Assembly (NCBI GenBank): GCA_050031985.1
Contig: JBNAIG010000019.1
Span: 62,001-126,000, forward strand
Origin: SZUA-368 sp028533045
GTDB lineage: Bacteria; Spirochaetota; Spirochaetia; DSM-2461
Direction: 5' to 3'
Length of the DNA: 64,000 bases
Part shown: in pieces, positions 52,069 through 60,952 of the stretch
Layout: every line of letters starts with the position of its first letter
How positions within the stretch are numbered: the first letter of the stretch is position 1
The notes under the pieces: model-generated
The model's database searches: none
Told to the model about the DNA's origin: nothing
What the model saw: only the letters and a program-made list of their open reading frames with translations
Translations under genes and position numbers: made by a program

Positions 52069-52584
52069 CTATTCGGCGTTCCAGTTCTTAACCAGATTCC
52101 GCTGCCATTCCGATTCGGGCCAGCCACCGGGGTACTTGCCCCGCAGCACATTGCCGCTTATAAGGGCGGCTTCCGTTTCCTCCCAGGTATAACCCAAGAG
52201 GCGAAGAATTCCCCCGATGACTGTGCCGGTTCGCCCCGTGCCTCCCCGGCAGTGGGCGACTACCGATTCCCCTTTGGCCAGAGCATCGGCTCCTTTGGCG
52301 GCCAGTTCTTCGATAATACGGGCTTCCTTTTCCAAGGCTTCGTCGGATACGTCAAAGTGATCCAGGAGTTGTTTCTCCGCCAGTAGGGAAACCCCTTTCT
52401 CGGGGGTATAGGGGGCTTCGTTGTCGGTGAGACAAAGAATGCTGTTTAAATCCTTCCGGGCCATAACGTCCCAGAGTTCTCGGTCCGTTCCGGGCTTGGG
52501 CATACCGGCCAGGATGGCGCCGTTAAGTGAGAATCCGTAGATTCCGTGTTTTTCAGAAATGTAAAAGGCTTCTAGTTGGTCCAT
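52069..52584 (-). CDS. Dual-specificity/tyrosine phosphatase-like protein
   Basis: The Cys-based phosphatase has the CX5R loop in VVAHCRGGTGRTGTVIGG and an upstream Asp-containing region, and about 171 aa. The likely substrate is a phosphoprotein or phosphoinositide-like compound; it cannot be told apart here. The ATG at 52584 is chosen because a near-consensus promoter (TTGAAA, 17 bp, TATACT) ends six bases before it and no Shine-Dalgarno exists for any upstream ATG. The mRNA is predicted to be leaderless. Single gene, with a strong terminator. Confidence 0.82.
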   Translation of the reverse strand: MDQLEAFYISEKHGIYGFSLNGAILAGMPKPGTDRELWDVMARKDLNSILCLTDNEAPYTPEKGVSLLAEKQLLDHFDVSDEALEKEARIIEELAAKGADALAKGESVVAHCRGGTGRTGTVIGGILRLLGYTWEETEAALISGNVLRGKYPGGWPESEWQRNLVKNWNAE

Positions 52585-52590
52585 GAGTTG

Positions 52591-52619
52591 AGTATAGGAT
52601 AGAGTTATGTGGTTTTCAA
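52591..52619 (-). promoter_or_regulatory. Promoter of the phosphatase gene (leaderless)
   Basis: The minus strand has a -35 TTGAAA (52614-52619), 17-bp spacer and a -10 TATACT (52591-52596). Six bases separate the -10 from the ATG at 52584, so the transcript should begin at its A. Confidence 0.75.
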
Positions 52620-52693
52620 TATAATACCCCACCATCATATAGATAAGTGGGGTTTTGATTCGTAAGAATACTCTTGAGAGCATCCTCTATTAA

Positions 52694-53644
52694 TTATAAT
52701 GTTGCAGGATTTGATTCGTACTCAATAAAGAAGGCATAGGATCTACCGGGGAGTTTATCCTCACCGTAGGTGCCTACGGTTTCCATATAGTCACCCCAGG
52801 TCGGAACGGGAATGTTTAATTCTCCGTATCCCATAATAGGCTGATCCCCACCGGAATCATTGGGCTGTGTATTATTTCTTGGATCTTTATCAATTATCCC
52901 GTCATCAAGGTTCTGTGCCCAGTTTGTGTAATCAAATGATTCACCGCTTAACCAGGTCCAGCCGCCTGCAGGTTCGGCGGACCCTTCAGGTTGGAAACCT
53001 CCCAGAAAAGGTCCGATACTGATTCCATAGTGAGCGCCTTCTTCGGGGAAGGCCCAAAAATATTTCATATCATCAACTTGTGAGAAGAGAAATGTGTTTT
53101 CTCCATCGCTTTCAGGACATGCCATATAACCGCCGGCTTCCTGTGCCAAATATGCCGCCTGATACCAGTTTAAGTTACCATCTTTCAGGTATACAAGCTC
53201 ATAGTAGTGAGTTTCACCTGAGTCATTTGTATACTCTAAAATCGGCATTCTCTCATAATTAACGTCTTCTGGAAGAGTATCCCATGTAAATACTTCATAG
53301 GTAATCTCAAAATCGAAGCCATTAATATTTACTGTATAGGGATCAACCTCACTATCCATACTGGACTTTGACATTACCTGAGTCATTAATGCTTCAAATT
53401 CAGCAGCATCAACATCTAGTTTTTCTGCTACAACTTCATAATCAGGAGCACCCTGAGCCGGGTCACCCAAAGCCGCAAAGAGTTCATCTGTTGTTATGTC
53501 CAGGACTCTTGCCACATCTTCGAAGGTGCTTACTTTCATTGCCTCCGAAACTGTTTCTTCTGATTCTTTATTGCCTGATGCAAATACAGGTACACTCAAG
53601 CAAATCAGAATTAATAATACTAAAAATCTAGTCAAATTATTCAT
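52694..53644 (-). CDS. Secreted C-type-lectin-like domain protein
   Basis: The 316-aa protein has a signal peptide (MNNLTRFLVLLILICLSVPVFAS). After an acidic 70-residue helical segment, residues about 145-310 show the C-type lectin-like pattern: YYELVYLKDGNLNWYQAAYL, EAGGYMACPESDGENTFLF, GPFLGGFQPEG, GWTWLSGESFDYTNWAQN. It lacks the usual disulfide Cys pairs. Such domains bind sugars, proteins or surfaces. The segment PDYEVVAEKLDVDAAEFEA may be a small separate helical domain. A GAGGTG site precedes the ATG. No operon partner; function outside the cytoplasm is likely but unspecified. Confidence 0.72.
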   Translation of the reverse strand: MNNLTRFLVLLILICLSVPVFASGNKESEETVSEAMKVSTFEDVARVLDITTDELFAALGDPAQGAPDYEVVAEKLDVDAAEFEALMTQVMSKSSMDSEVDPYTVNINGFDFEITYEVFTWDTLPEDVNYERMPILEYTNDSGETHYYELVYLKDGNLNWYQAAYLAQEAGGYMACPESDGENTFLFSQVDDMKYFWAFPEEGAHYGISIGPFLGGFQPEGSAEPAGGWTWLSGESFDYTNWAQNLDDGIIDKDPRNNTQPNDSGGDQPIMGYGELNIPVPTWGDYMETVGTYGEDKLPGRSYAFFIEYESNPATL

Positions 53645-53706
53645 TCTACACCTCGTATGATAAATCTTTGTGTAGATTGTAGAGTATTTCCATTTATTCA
53701 GCTTCC

Positions 53707-53720
53707 GTGCCGACCGGCAC
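53707..53720. promoter_or_regulatory. Perfect palindrome upstream of the lectin-like gene
   Basis: GTGCCG-AC-CGGCAC is an inverted repeat with 6-bp arms, 62 bp before the lectin-like gene start. It may be an operator. It is not a sigma-54 promoter because the -12 GC is missing. Confidence 0.4.
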
Positions 53721-53799
53721 AGAGAAAAAAGTGTATAATTAGTTAATGAATAGTTCCTTTAAGTATTGGTGAAAAAAATAACCGAAATCCCTGGTCTCT

Positions 53800-54921
53800 T
53801 TAGGAACAGCGTGCCAAAAATTCAATAACCAGCTCTTCTCCGCTCAAAGATTTCCCTCGTTTCCGGGCTTCTGTCTTGAGTGTTGCCAAAAAGCTTTCCA
53901 TCTCTTCCTTTTGCAGGTCATGGCCGCGGGAAATGAGGAAGCGCTCTATCATGGATCGGCCCGAGCTGTCGCCGTAAAGGAATTCGTGTTCCTTCCCAAA
54001 GTCGGCGGGATTCAGTCCGCAATAGCTGTCTGCCCGCTTCCATAGTCCCTGACCGTGTACGCCCGACTCGTGGGTAAAAGCCCGCTTTCCCGTAATGGGA
54101 CGTGATAGGGTGGGTTTAAAGTTGCTTATCTTTCTAAACCACTCTTCCGCCCTGAGGACAGAGCGCATATTGGGGAGGTCTTCAAATTCGTTCTGCTGAA
54201 TAAGTGCAGCCAAAAGTTCTTCCAGCCGGCAGTTCCCCGCCCGCTCTCCCATTCCGGAGAGTGTACAGGATATGGCGCTTGCCCCGCCGCGTAGTGCGGA
54301 AAGGCTGTTGGCCGTGGCCATGCCCAAATCGTTGTGGCCGTGAAATTCTATTTCCGGTCCTTTTTCGGATGTTATGAAAGAGATGAGTTCTTCAATGTCC
54401 CAGGGCATAGCCGTTCCCACCGTGTCGGAGATCCGAACCTGGTCGACTCCGAGCTCTTCGGTCATGGAATACATTTCTCTTAAGTAATTCCTATCCGCCC
54501 GCAGGGCGTCCATAAAACCGATGCTCACAAAGGAGAACATCTCTTTCGCTTCTAGTATAAGGGAACGGGCTTCTTCCATGACGCTTTCTTTACTCTTGTC
54601 ATAAAGATCCATGAGAATGGAAGAAACGGGAAAGGCCATGTGGACCCTTTCTATGCCGGTTTTTCCTGCTGCAGCCAGGTCTACGCTCTTGGCCCGACAC
54701 CAGCATATGAGGGATACATCCTGATCTTTGGTTTTCTCGTGCATCTCTTTTAACCAGTGCATCTCTTCCTGTGAAGAGCAGGGAATACCCGCTTCTATAT
54801 CTTTAATACCTGCGGCTATGAGCAGGTTGAGAATCTTTTCTCTTTTACTATAATCCAGTGAATATCCGGCGGCCTGCAGGCCGTCGCGCAGTGTGCAATC
54901 TACAATTCTTACTTTTTTCAT
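53800..54921 (-). CDS. nifV: Homocitrate synthase NifV
   Basis: The enzyme condenses acetyl-CoA with 2-oxoglutarate to homocitrate, the organic ligand of FeMo-co. It belongs to the DRE-TIM family: VDCTLRDGLQAAGYS at the N-terminus, DTVGTAMPWDIEEL, the metal ligands in FHGHNDLGMATANS, and SGMGERAGNCRLEE. Length is 373 aa. It overlaps the upstream molybdenum-binding gene by 4 bp, and the shared sigma-54 promoter ties it to nitrogen fixation; without this context the family alone would not separate it from related synthases. Confidence 0.93.
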   Translation of the reverse strand: MKKVRIVDCTLRDGLQAAGYSLDYSKREKILNLLIAAGIKDIEAGIPCSSQEEMHWLKEMHEKTKDQDVSLICWCRAKSVDLAAAGKTGIERVHMAFPVSSILMDLYDKSKESVMEEARSLILEAKEMFSFVSIGFMDALRADRNYLREMYSMTEELGVDQVRISDTVGTAMPWDIEELISFITSEKGPEIEFHGHNDLGMATANSLSALRGGASAISCTLSGMGERAGNCRLEELLAALIQQNEFEDLPNMRSVLRAEEWFRKISNFKPTLSRPITGKRAFTHESGVHGQGLWKRADSYCGLNPADFGKEHEFLYGDSSGRSMIERFLISRGHDLQKEEMESFLATLKTEARKRGKSLSGEELVIEFLARCS

Positions 54922-55307
54922 TTCATCACCCGCTGTATTGAGGCGGCCCGGAAGTGTGCTACGGCCGGAGCGCCTTTTTCAAGTTTAAGATCATTAAGAG
55001 CCTTGCAGCTTACCCAGGCAAAAAGGTGTGTGTGAACAGAGAGTGCCAGTTCACACAGGGCGGCATCTCCCGCTCTCACAATTCCCGTGAGGGTAACATT
55101 CAGTTGATTCTGAAAGTCTCCGCAGGAAATTTTCTCTTTTGCTAGAGTAATTTCAGTGGGGCTCAGGGATACATGGATCGGCTTTTTATGATTCCACGTC
55201 ACCTGCAATATGGGGTTGTTAACACCCCCGATACGGCAAGAGAAAAGCTCTCCCCTTTGAGCAAAGGGAGGGAGAATCGTAAAGCAGTTGATACTTGTAT
55301 CCTTCAT
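54918..55307 (-). CDS. Mop-like molybdate-binding protein (TOBE domain)
   Basis: The 129-aa protein has a C-terminal TOBE/Mop-type domain (NQLNVTLTGIVRAGDAALCE, then FAWVSCKALNDLKLEKGAPAVAHF), which binds molybdate or tungstate. The N-terminal 60 residues resemble a degenerate second TOBE-like unit. ATG 55307 behind TGAGG is preferred to the TTG at 55319, which overlaps that site. Placed in one operon with nifV under a sigma-54 promoter, it probably stores or buffers molybdate for FeMo-co. Confidence 0.85.
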   Translation of the reverse strand: MKDTSINCFTILPPFAQRGELFSCRIGGVNNPILQVTWNHKKPIHVSLSPTEITLAKEKISCGDFQNQLNVTLTGIVRAGDAALCELALSVHTHLFAWVSCKALNDLKLEKGAPAVAHFRAASIQRVMK

Positions 55308-55328
55308 AAATAACCTCAATGATATTCA

Positions 55329-55346
55329 TGCAAAAGGCGTACCAAC
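55329..55346 (-). promoter_or_regulatory. Sigma-54 promoter of mop-nifV
   Basis: The minus strand reads TTGGTACG-N4-TTGCA, with GG (55342-55343) and GC (55330-55331) separated by 10 bp, about 24 bp before ATG 55307. It differs from the consensus by one base in the -24 box. Confidence 0.82.
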
Positions 55347-55430
55347 CGGGAGAAATCCGGGAAAAATACCCTTTTAAGCAAGGAGAGATACAAATTTGTT
55401 GCTTTTGGTCTGAAACTTACTCTTCGGGGA

Positions 55431-55474
55431 AAAAAAGAACCCCGCTTTGATGAACTAACATCGCACCGGGGTTT
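55431..55474 (-). terminator. Terminator of putP
   Basis: AACCCCG (55438-55444) pairs with CGGGGTT (55467-55473), with an inner GATG/CATC pair. On the minus strand a U-rich tail (TTCTTTTTT) follows. Confidence 0.82.
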
Positions 55475-55491
55475 AAAGAAAGGGGGGCGAA

Positions 55492-56940
55492 TTAGGCTTT
55501 AACCGCTGCGTCCGCCTCATCCAAATGTTTAAGGGTTTCTTCGGAAGGAGCCTCTGTAAAAAGACTTACTATGACAACCGTAAAGAAAGCGATGATAAAA
55601 CCGGGAAGGAGTTCGTAGAAGTATTCTCCCTCTATGGAAATGAAATTCTTTACGATAACTACTACTACGGCACCCACAATCATACCGGCCAGGGCTCCCC
55701 ATTTGGTGGTTTTTTTCCACAGAACGGAGAGGATGACAACGGGCCCGAAGGCTGCTCCGAAACCACCCCAGGCGTAACCGACCATGTTGAGAATATTGCT
55801 GCCGTCCTTAAAGGCCATAAAGAAAGCGAGGAGGGCAAAGCCGACGATTCCCAGACGGCTGATAAGCTCTTTCTTTTTGTCGTCCAGCTTGGCGATAAAA
55901 GGAATATCCTCTGTAAGGGAAGAGCTGAGAACGAGGAGCTGAGAGTCGGCTGTGGACATTACAGCGGCCAATACAGCAGCCAGGACAAATCCCCCGAAAA
56001 TGGGGTGGAAAAGGGCGCTGGTCATGGCAAGGAAAATGCTTTCGCTGTTTTCCGCTACGCCGGCCAGGGGCATAACGCCGTTTAGGCCGATTCCGATGAT
56101 GCCGATGAGGGTCGCCAGAATCAGGCAGAGAATCATCCAAACCGTTGCTACCCGTCGGGCGGGTTTAACCGATTTAACATCCTTAATCCCTATGAATCGT
56201 GCCAGAATGTGGGGCTGTCCAAAGTATCCGAATCCCCAGGCCATGAGGGAAACCGCTGTGATCCAGCCGGTGGAAAAGTGAAACGCATCGGGGTTGATCG
56301 CGCTGATGTCTACTCCCGAACCGGCAATGGCGAAGAAGCCGAAGAGGGCACAGAAGATGAGTGCCGCCAGCATAAGGAGCCCCTGAATAAGGTCGGTCCA
56401 GCAAACGGCCAGATAGCCTCCCAGGAAAGTGTAGGAAACGACTACCAGGGTGGTGATAATCAGACCGGCTTTTTCGCTGGCTCCAAAGGTGTGGGCAAAA
56501 AGAAGAGTTCCTCCCTTTAGGCCTGATGCCACATAAAGTGTGAAAAAGAGTAAAATGATCAAGGTGGAAATCACCTTAAGAATATGGGTGTTGTCTTCAA
56601 ATCTTTTGGCGAAGTAGGAAGGAAGAGTTACCGCATCCAGACTTTCGGTCATGTAGCGTAGTTTACCCGCTACGATGAGCCAGTTTACGTAGGCGCCTAG
56701 GGCCAGACCCAGGGAAATCCAGACTCCTTCGACCAGCCCGGAAGCAAATACAGCACCGGGGAGTCCCAGAAGCAGCCAGCTGGACATGTCCGATGCACCG
56801 GCCGAGATGGCGGAAGGAACGGGTCCCAGCTTTCTGCCGCCAATAATAAAGTCAGCATTGGTGGCTGTTTTTTTCATTGAGTACCAACCGATACCCAGCA
56901 TGAGGGCCAAATAGAGGCCGAATTGGATAAAAATAAGCAT
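55492..56940 (-). CDS. putP: Sodium/proline symporter (SSS family)
   Basis: The 482-aa membrane protein has the 13-helix pattern of sodium:solute symporters. Family marks include DFIIGGRKLGPVPSAISAGASDMSSWLLLGLPG near the start, GLKGGTLLFAHTFG, and GFVLAAVLAAVMSTADSQLLVLSSS. The closest known function is sodium-coupled proline uptake (PutP), though other SSS members carry related solutes. An AGGAG site precedes the ATG. Single gene with a terminator. Confidence 0.9.
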   Translation of the reverse strand: MLIFIQFGLYLALMLGIGWYSMKKTATNADFIIGGRKLGPVPSAISAGASDMSSWLLLGLPGAVFASGLVEGVWISLGLALGAYVNWLIVAGKLRYMTESLDAVTLPSYFAKRFEDNTHILKVISTLIILLFFTLYVASGLKGGTLLFAHTFGASEKAGLIITTLVVVSYTFLGGYLAVCWTDLIQGLLMLAALIFCALFGFFAIAGSGVDISAINPDAFHFSTGWITAVSLMAWGFGYFGQPHILARFIGIKDVKSVKPARRVATVWMILCLILATLIGIIGIGLNGVMPLAGVAENSESIFLAMTSALFHPIFGGFVLAAVLAAVMSTADSQLLVLSSSLTEDIPFIAKLDDKKKELISRLGIVGFALLAFFMAFKDGSNILNMVGYAWGGFGAAFGPVVILSVLWKKTTKWGALAGMIVGAVVVVIVKNFISIEGEYFYELLPGFIIAFFTVVIVSLFTEAPSEETLKHLDEADAAVKA

Positions 56941-57137
56941 AATGTCTCTCCTATATAAAGTATCCCAAATATCAGAATAGGGAAGAGGAAAAAATATGTC
57001 AAGGAAGTGAATAAATATACTGCCAAGCTTTGTGGAGGCTGAATCGGGCCGGAGGAAAGTATTTGACCAGGGGTTGTTTTGGACTTAATATTAATAACGG
57101 AGTTAAAAAAGATACCAGGAATATTTCCGGGGAAAGT

Positions 57138-60100
57138 ATGGCCCATATAGAGAAGCTTAAAAACAATAGACCCACCATTGCCGTTTTAGTCGCCTCTATG
57201 AATTCTTTCTACCAGGAAGGAATTATGAGAGGGGTTGCCGATGGCGCGGAAGAACGGGGCGTGAATCTTGTGGTTTATTCCGGCGGGCCTCTTAAATCCC
57301 CCGATCCCATGGCCCAGTCCCGGGAGGCGGTGTTTGACCTGGTAAATCTGGATTTGGTTGACGGTGTTATCATCCCGGTTGGTTCTCACACCCGTTATCT
57401 GAATGAAGAGGAAAAAAAGCAGTTTCTGGATCGTTTTTCCTCGGTTCCGGTTGTTAATTTGAGTACAACCATTGAGGGTTGCATTAATATTCTTCCCGAC
57501 TTCAGGCCGGGGCTTTCCCAGTTGATGGACCATTTTGTTAATGATCACGGTTATAAAAAGATCGCCTTCTTCCGTGGTCCCAGGGGACATTTAACTTCCG
57601 ATGTGAGAACGGAAATGTACCGGGAGGAGTTGAAAAAGCACAATCTTCCGGTTGATGAAAATCTTATTATTTACAGTGATTTGGGGAAAATCTCCGCCCA
57701 AAAATATGTGGCCGAACTTTTGGATGACAGAAAAGTCGAATGTGACGCTATTCTTACGTTAAATGATTCCACCGCCCTTGCTGTGATAAATGTTTTGAAA
57801 AAAAGGGGCCTCTCCGTTCCCGGTGATATGGCGGTGGCCGGAACGATGGACGATCCGGCGGGGCTTTTCTTTCAGCCCCCTTTGACGACGATTAAGGAGC
57901 CAATTTACGAATTAGGTAAGGAAGCAGCCCATGCCCTGGCCGATGTATTTGAAGGTAAGGAGCCGGAGAAAGAGATCTATATTCCTACCTCATTGGTCAT
58001 TCGCCGGTCCTGCGGGTGCAAATCAAAAGTTCAATATAGTTTCAAAACCGTTAATGACGATGAGGAGAGCCGAGCCTTAGCCGATGAAGAGCTCAGGGGC
58101 TCCTGTTTGGAGATACTCAAACAGTCCCGTTGTTTTGGCGATTCAAAAATCCTTCTGAAAATTATGGATGAATATGAGGCGGGCCGGCGGGAGAAGGACT
58201 ACTCCTCTTTTTATGGGGCTTTGAAGAGTCAGCTGAACGATGTGGTTCAGTCCGAGAAAGTTTTGGGCTGGCTCTCTATTGTGGCCCGGATACAGCTTGA
58301 TTTGGCCGGCAAAACCGAACAGCTTCAGGGGAGGGGAGTCAATTACGAACTATTTGTCAAACTCATTACTCTCAAGAACCGCATAGAGGACCGGATGGCC
58401 AAGTATCACAAGTATGAGTTGGAGTATTACAGGAGTTTCTTTACCTACATGCTCAACTCTCTTAATATTGCTTTTAATCTGAGTGCTCTAAAGACATCCA
58501 CCATGGATCTTCTGAATATCACCGATCTTTACATTTCCGTTTATGCCGGAGAGGGAGCCCATAACAAATTGGCCAGAGCCAAGAATATTGTGGCAATAAA
58601 AGACCGGAACGTGGTGAATGTGGCGGAGGCCGATTTGGGCTTCCCCTCATCCCAGCTTATCCCTGCCACTGTGGCTCCCTACGGGGAGCGCTATTCGCTT
58701 ATGGTCTTTCCTCTCTCCTTCAGGAAGAAGCCCCTGGGCTTCCTGACTTTTAATTTGAGCAGCAGTAAGGGAATCATCTTTGAAAATCTTCAGGTCATCA
58801 TTAGTGCCGCTTTGAAAAATGAGTTGCAGATTCAGGACCTGAAGAAGGCGGAAGAGCGATTCAGCGACATAGCCCACAGTACTTCTAACTGGCTTTGGGA
58901 AACCGATGAAAATCATGAATTCACCTATTGCTCCCTCTCCGTTTCCGAGATTATCGGTTATCGCGATGAGGAGATGCTTGGGAAGAATATTCGGGACTTT
59001 TCCCTGCCCGATGGGAATAGCTTTTATCAACATATGATGGATCATGACTCTCTCTCCGACAGGGAGTGCTGGTTTAAACACCAGAACGGAAATATCATGT
59101 GTCTTAGGATTTCGGCGAAACCCATTTTAAAGAACGGTCAGTTTACCGGATACCGCGGTGTCTTTAAAGATGTGACGGAGCAGAAATTCCAGGAAGAGAA
59201 GATAAATCACCTTGCCTACTATGATATTTTGACGGACCTGCCAAACCGGGCTTTGTTTCAGGAAAAGCTGGAAAAAATAATTCAAAGATCTGCGGCCCAT
59301 AATAAAAGATTCGCCCTTATGTTTATCGATGTGGACCGGTTTAAGTACATTAACGATTCCATGGGCCACGATACGGGTGATCTCCTTCTCAAGAAAGTGG
59401 CGGGACGATTGGGTCAATCTATCCGGGGACGGGATGTCCTGGCGCGTCTTGGGGGAGATGAGTTCACCATTATCCTTCCCGATACGGATGAGGATCAGGT
59501 TATTACTATTTCCGAGCGGATTATGAAGAATCTGATCGATCCGATCAAGCTGAATGACTCTCAGACTCATATTACCATTAGTCTCGGAATCGCCATGTAT
59601 CCTTTGGACGGGGATGACACGGGCTCTCTTTTGAAGAAAGCCGATAACGCCATGTACCAGGCCAAGCGTCAGGGACGGAATGGTTATGTCTTTTATGACC
59701 GCCGGATCGAGCAGAAAAACTCAAAAAGAAAGACCAACGAGGAGAATCTCTACCACGCTCTGGAAAACGACGGCTTTATCCTTCATTTTCAGCCTCAGGT
59801 AGATGCCCAGACCGGAGAAGTGAGGGGGGCGGAAGCCCTGGTAAGAATAGGGAAGGACGGGAAAACCATCTACCCGGACAATTTCATTCCTCTGGCCGAG
59901 GAGCTGGGGCTGATCTGGCGCATAGACGAATGGGTTTTTCGCGAGTCCTGCCGTCAGCAGAAGGAGTGGCGGGAGAAAGGGTTAAGAAAGACGCGTATCT
60001 CCATTAATATTTCCGCTCGCCAACTTCGAAATGAAAAAATTGTGGAACGTTATTCGGCCATTATGAAAGAGTATGAGGTTCTTCCGGAAGACATTAAACT

Positions 60101-60479
60101 GGAAGTGACCGAGAATGTTCTCATTGAAAATGAGGATTTGGCCCTTGATATTCTCCAGCAGTTTCAGGATCTGGGAATCAGCATTGCCATGGACGACTTT
60201 GGTACGGGCTACTCTTCCCTGCAATTCATTAACCGTTACCCCATTGATACGGTAAAAATAGACAAATCCTTTGTAAGCGGCGCCCTGAGCAATAAAAAAA
60301 GCGAAGCTATCATAGAGGCCATTATTCATTTGGCTCAGAGTCTGGATATGAAGGTCATCGCGGAAGGGGTGGAGACCGTAGAGCAGTATGCATTTATTAA
60401 ATCCCTGGGCTGCGATGAGATTCAGGGGTATTACTTCTACAAACCTTGTCTAAAAGAGGATTTCGAAAAGCTGCTTTAA
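57138..60479 (+). CDS. LacI-type sensor/PAS/GGDEF/EAL cyclic-di-GMP protein
   Basis: The 1,113-aa soluble protein begins with a periplasmic-binding/LacI-type ligand domain (residues about 10-300, RPTIAVLVASMNSFYQEG), without DNA-binding helix, signal peptide or membrane segment. A helical middle part is followed by PAS (about 600-720), GGDEF (motif near 772, with RGRD inhibitory site just before) and EAL (EALVRIG near 900, DDFGTGYSSL). Both catalytic motifs look intact, so it could make and break c-di-GMP in response to a cytoplasmic sugar-like ligand. ATG 57138 is chosen as the protein-like start; the upstream 36 codons have no support. Confidence 0.9.
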   Translation: MAHIEKLKNNRPTIAVLVASMNSFYQEGIMRGVADGAEERGVNLVVYSGGPLKSPDPMAQSREAVFDLVNLDLVDGVIIPVGSHTRYLNEEEKKQFLDRFSSVPVVNLSTTIEGCINILPDFRPGLSQLMDHFVNDHGYKKIAFFRGPRGHLTSDVRTEMYREELKKHNLPVDENLIIYSDLGKISAQKYVAELLDDRKVECDAILTLNDSTALAVINVLKKRGLSVPGDMAVAGTMDDPAGLFFQPPLTTIKEPIYELGKEAAHALADVFEGKEPEKEIYIPTSLVIRRSCGCKSKVQYSFKTVNDDEESRALADEELRGSCLEILKQSRCFGDSKILLKIMDEYEAGRREKDYSSFYGALKSQLNDVVQSEKVLGWLSIVARIQLDLAGKTEQLQGRGVNYELFVKLITLKNRIEDRMAKYHKYELEYYRSFFTYMLNSLNIAFNLSALKTSTMDLLNITDLYISVYAGEGAHNKLARAKNIVAIKDRNVVNVAEADLGFPSSQLIPATVAPYGERYSLMVFPLSFRKKPLGFLTFNLSSSKGIIFENLQVIISAALKNELQIQDLKKAEERFSDIAHSTSNWLWETDENHEFTYCSLSVSEIIGYRDEEMLGKNIRDFSLPDGNSFYQHMMDHDSLSDRECWFKHQNGNIMCLRISAKPILKNGQFTGYRGVFKDVTEQKFQEEKINHLAYYDILTDLPNRALFQEKLEKIIQRSAAHNKRFALMFIDVDRFKYINDSMGHDTGDLLLKKVAGRLGQSIRGRDVLARLGGDEFTIILPDTDEDQVITISERIMKNLIDPIKLNDSQTHITISLGIAMYPLDGDDTGSLLKKADNAMYQAKRQGRNGYVFYDRRIEQKNSKRKTNEENLYHALENDGFILHFQPQVDAQTGEVRGAEALVRIGKDGKTIYPDNFIPLAEELGLIWRIDEWVFRESCRQQKEWREKGLRKTRISINISARQLRNEKIVERYSAIMKEYEVLPEDIKLEVTENVLIENEDLALDILQQFQDLGISIAMDDFGTGYSSLQFINRYPIDTVKIDKSFVSGALSNKKSEAIIEAIIHLAQSLDMKVIAEGVETVEQYAFIKSLGCDEIQGYYFYKPCLKEDFEKLL

Positions 60480-60484
60480 GCCCC

Positions 60485-60952
60485 TCAAAGAACTTGAAAT
60501 CCCATTAATTCGGCCAGGTCTTTCATTCGTCTTTCCGGTGTCAGGAACCCGTCAAAGCCCAGGAGGCGGGCGGTGGAGAGGTGCATTAATTCCCTCATGT
60601 TCCAGCTGTGGTAGTAGATGGCCGACTGGGTGTACTCCCTCGTCAAAGCCATGACTCCGTCCCAGTCGCAATCGGTCATAATAAGTTTTCCCCGGGCCTT
60701 GTCCTTATGTATTTGAAGGCGCACTCCCTCAAGCTCCTCCCGGCTGATTTCCCCCAGGCCCAGTCGCTGGGCCAGCTCGTTTTGCAGGTCCGTTTCCTGA
60801 AAGCTCGTAATAAGAATGGGGACTCCCCGCTCTACGGTTAAATTAACGATGGACATACTGTCCACCTGGGGAAGATAGAGCTTTTCCAGAGCGTCCGGGT
60901 GGTAGTAGAGGCGCCGGGGAGTGGGGGCGGAAGAGGACAGATCAGAACTCAT
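60485..60952 (-). CDS. PIN-domain protein, VapC-like toxin with altered active site
   Basis: The 155-aa protein follows the PIN pattern: YYHPDALEKLYLPQVDS at the start, ILITSFQETDLQNELAQRL, then MRELMHLSTARLLGFDGFLTPERRMKDLAELMGF. Compared with the usual start (D-T-S-A-L), the first catalytic Asp is His here, and later acidic positions are Glu. The nuclease may be weakened or altered. It overlaps the antitoxin gene by 11 bp, the standard arrangement of a type II toxin-antitoxin pair. Confidence 0.72.
   Translation of the reverse strand: MSSDLSSSAPTPRRLYYHPDALEKLYLPQVDSMSIVNLTVERGVPILITSFQETDLQNELAQRLGLGEISREELEGVRLQIHKDKARGKLIMTDCDWDGVMALTREYTQSAIYYHSWNMRELMHLSTARLLGFDGFLTPERRMKDLAELMGFQVL

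Noticed and set aside
53808..53830. Sigma-54-like TTGGCACG on the minus strand at the end of nifV.
   Set aside because: The -12 GC is absent at the required spacing, and it lies inside the nifV coding end with no gene directly downstream on that strand.
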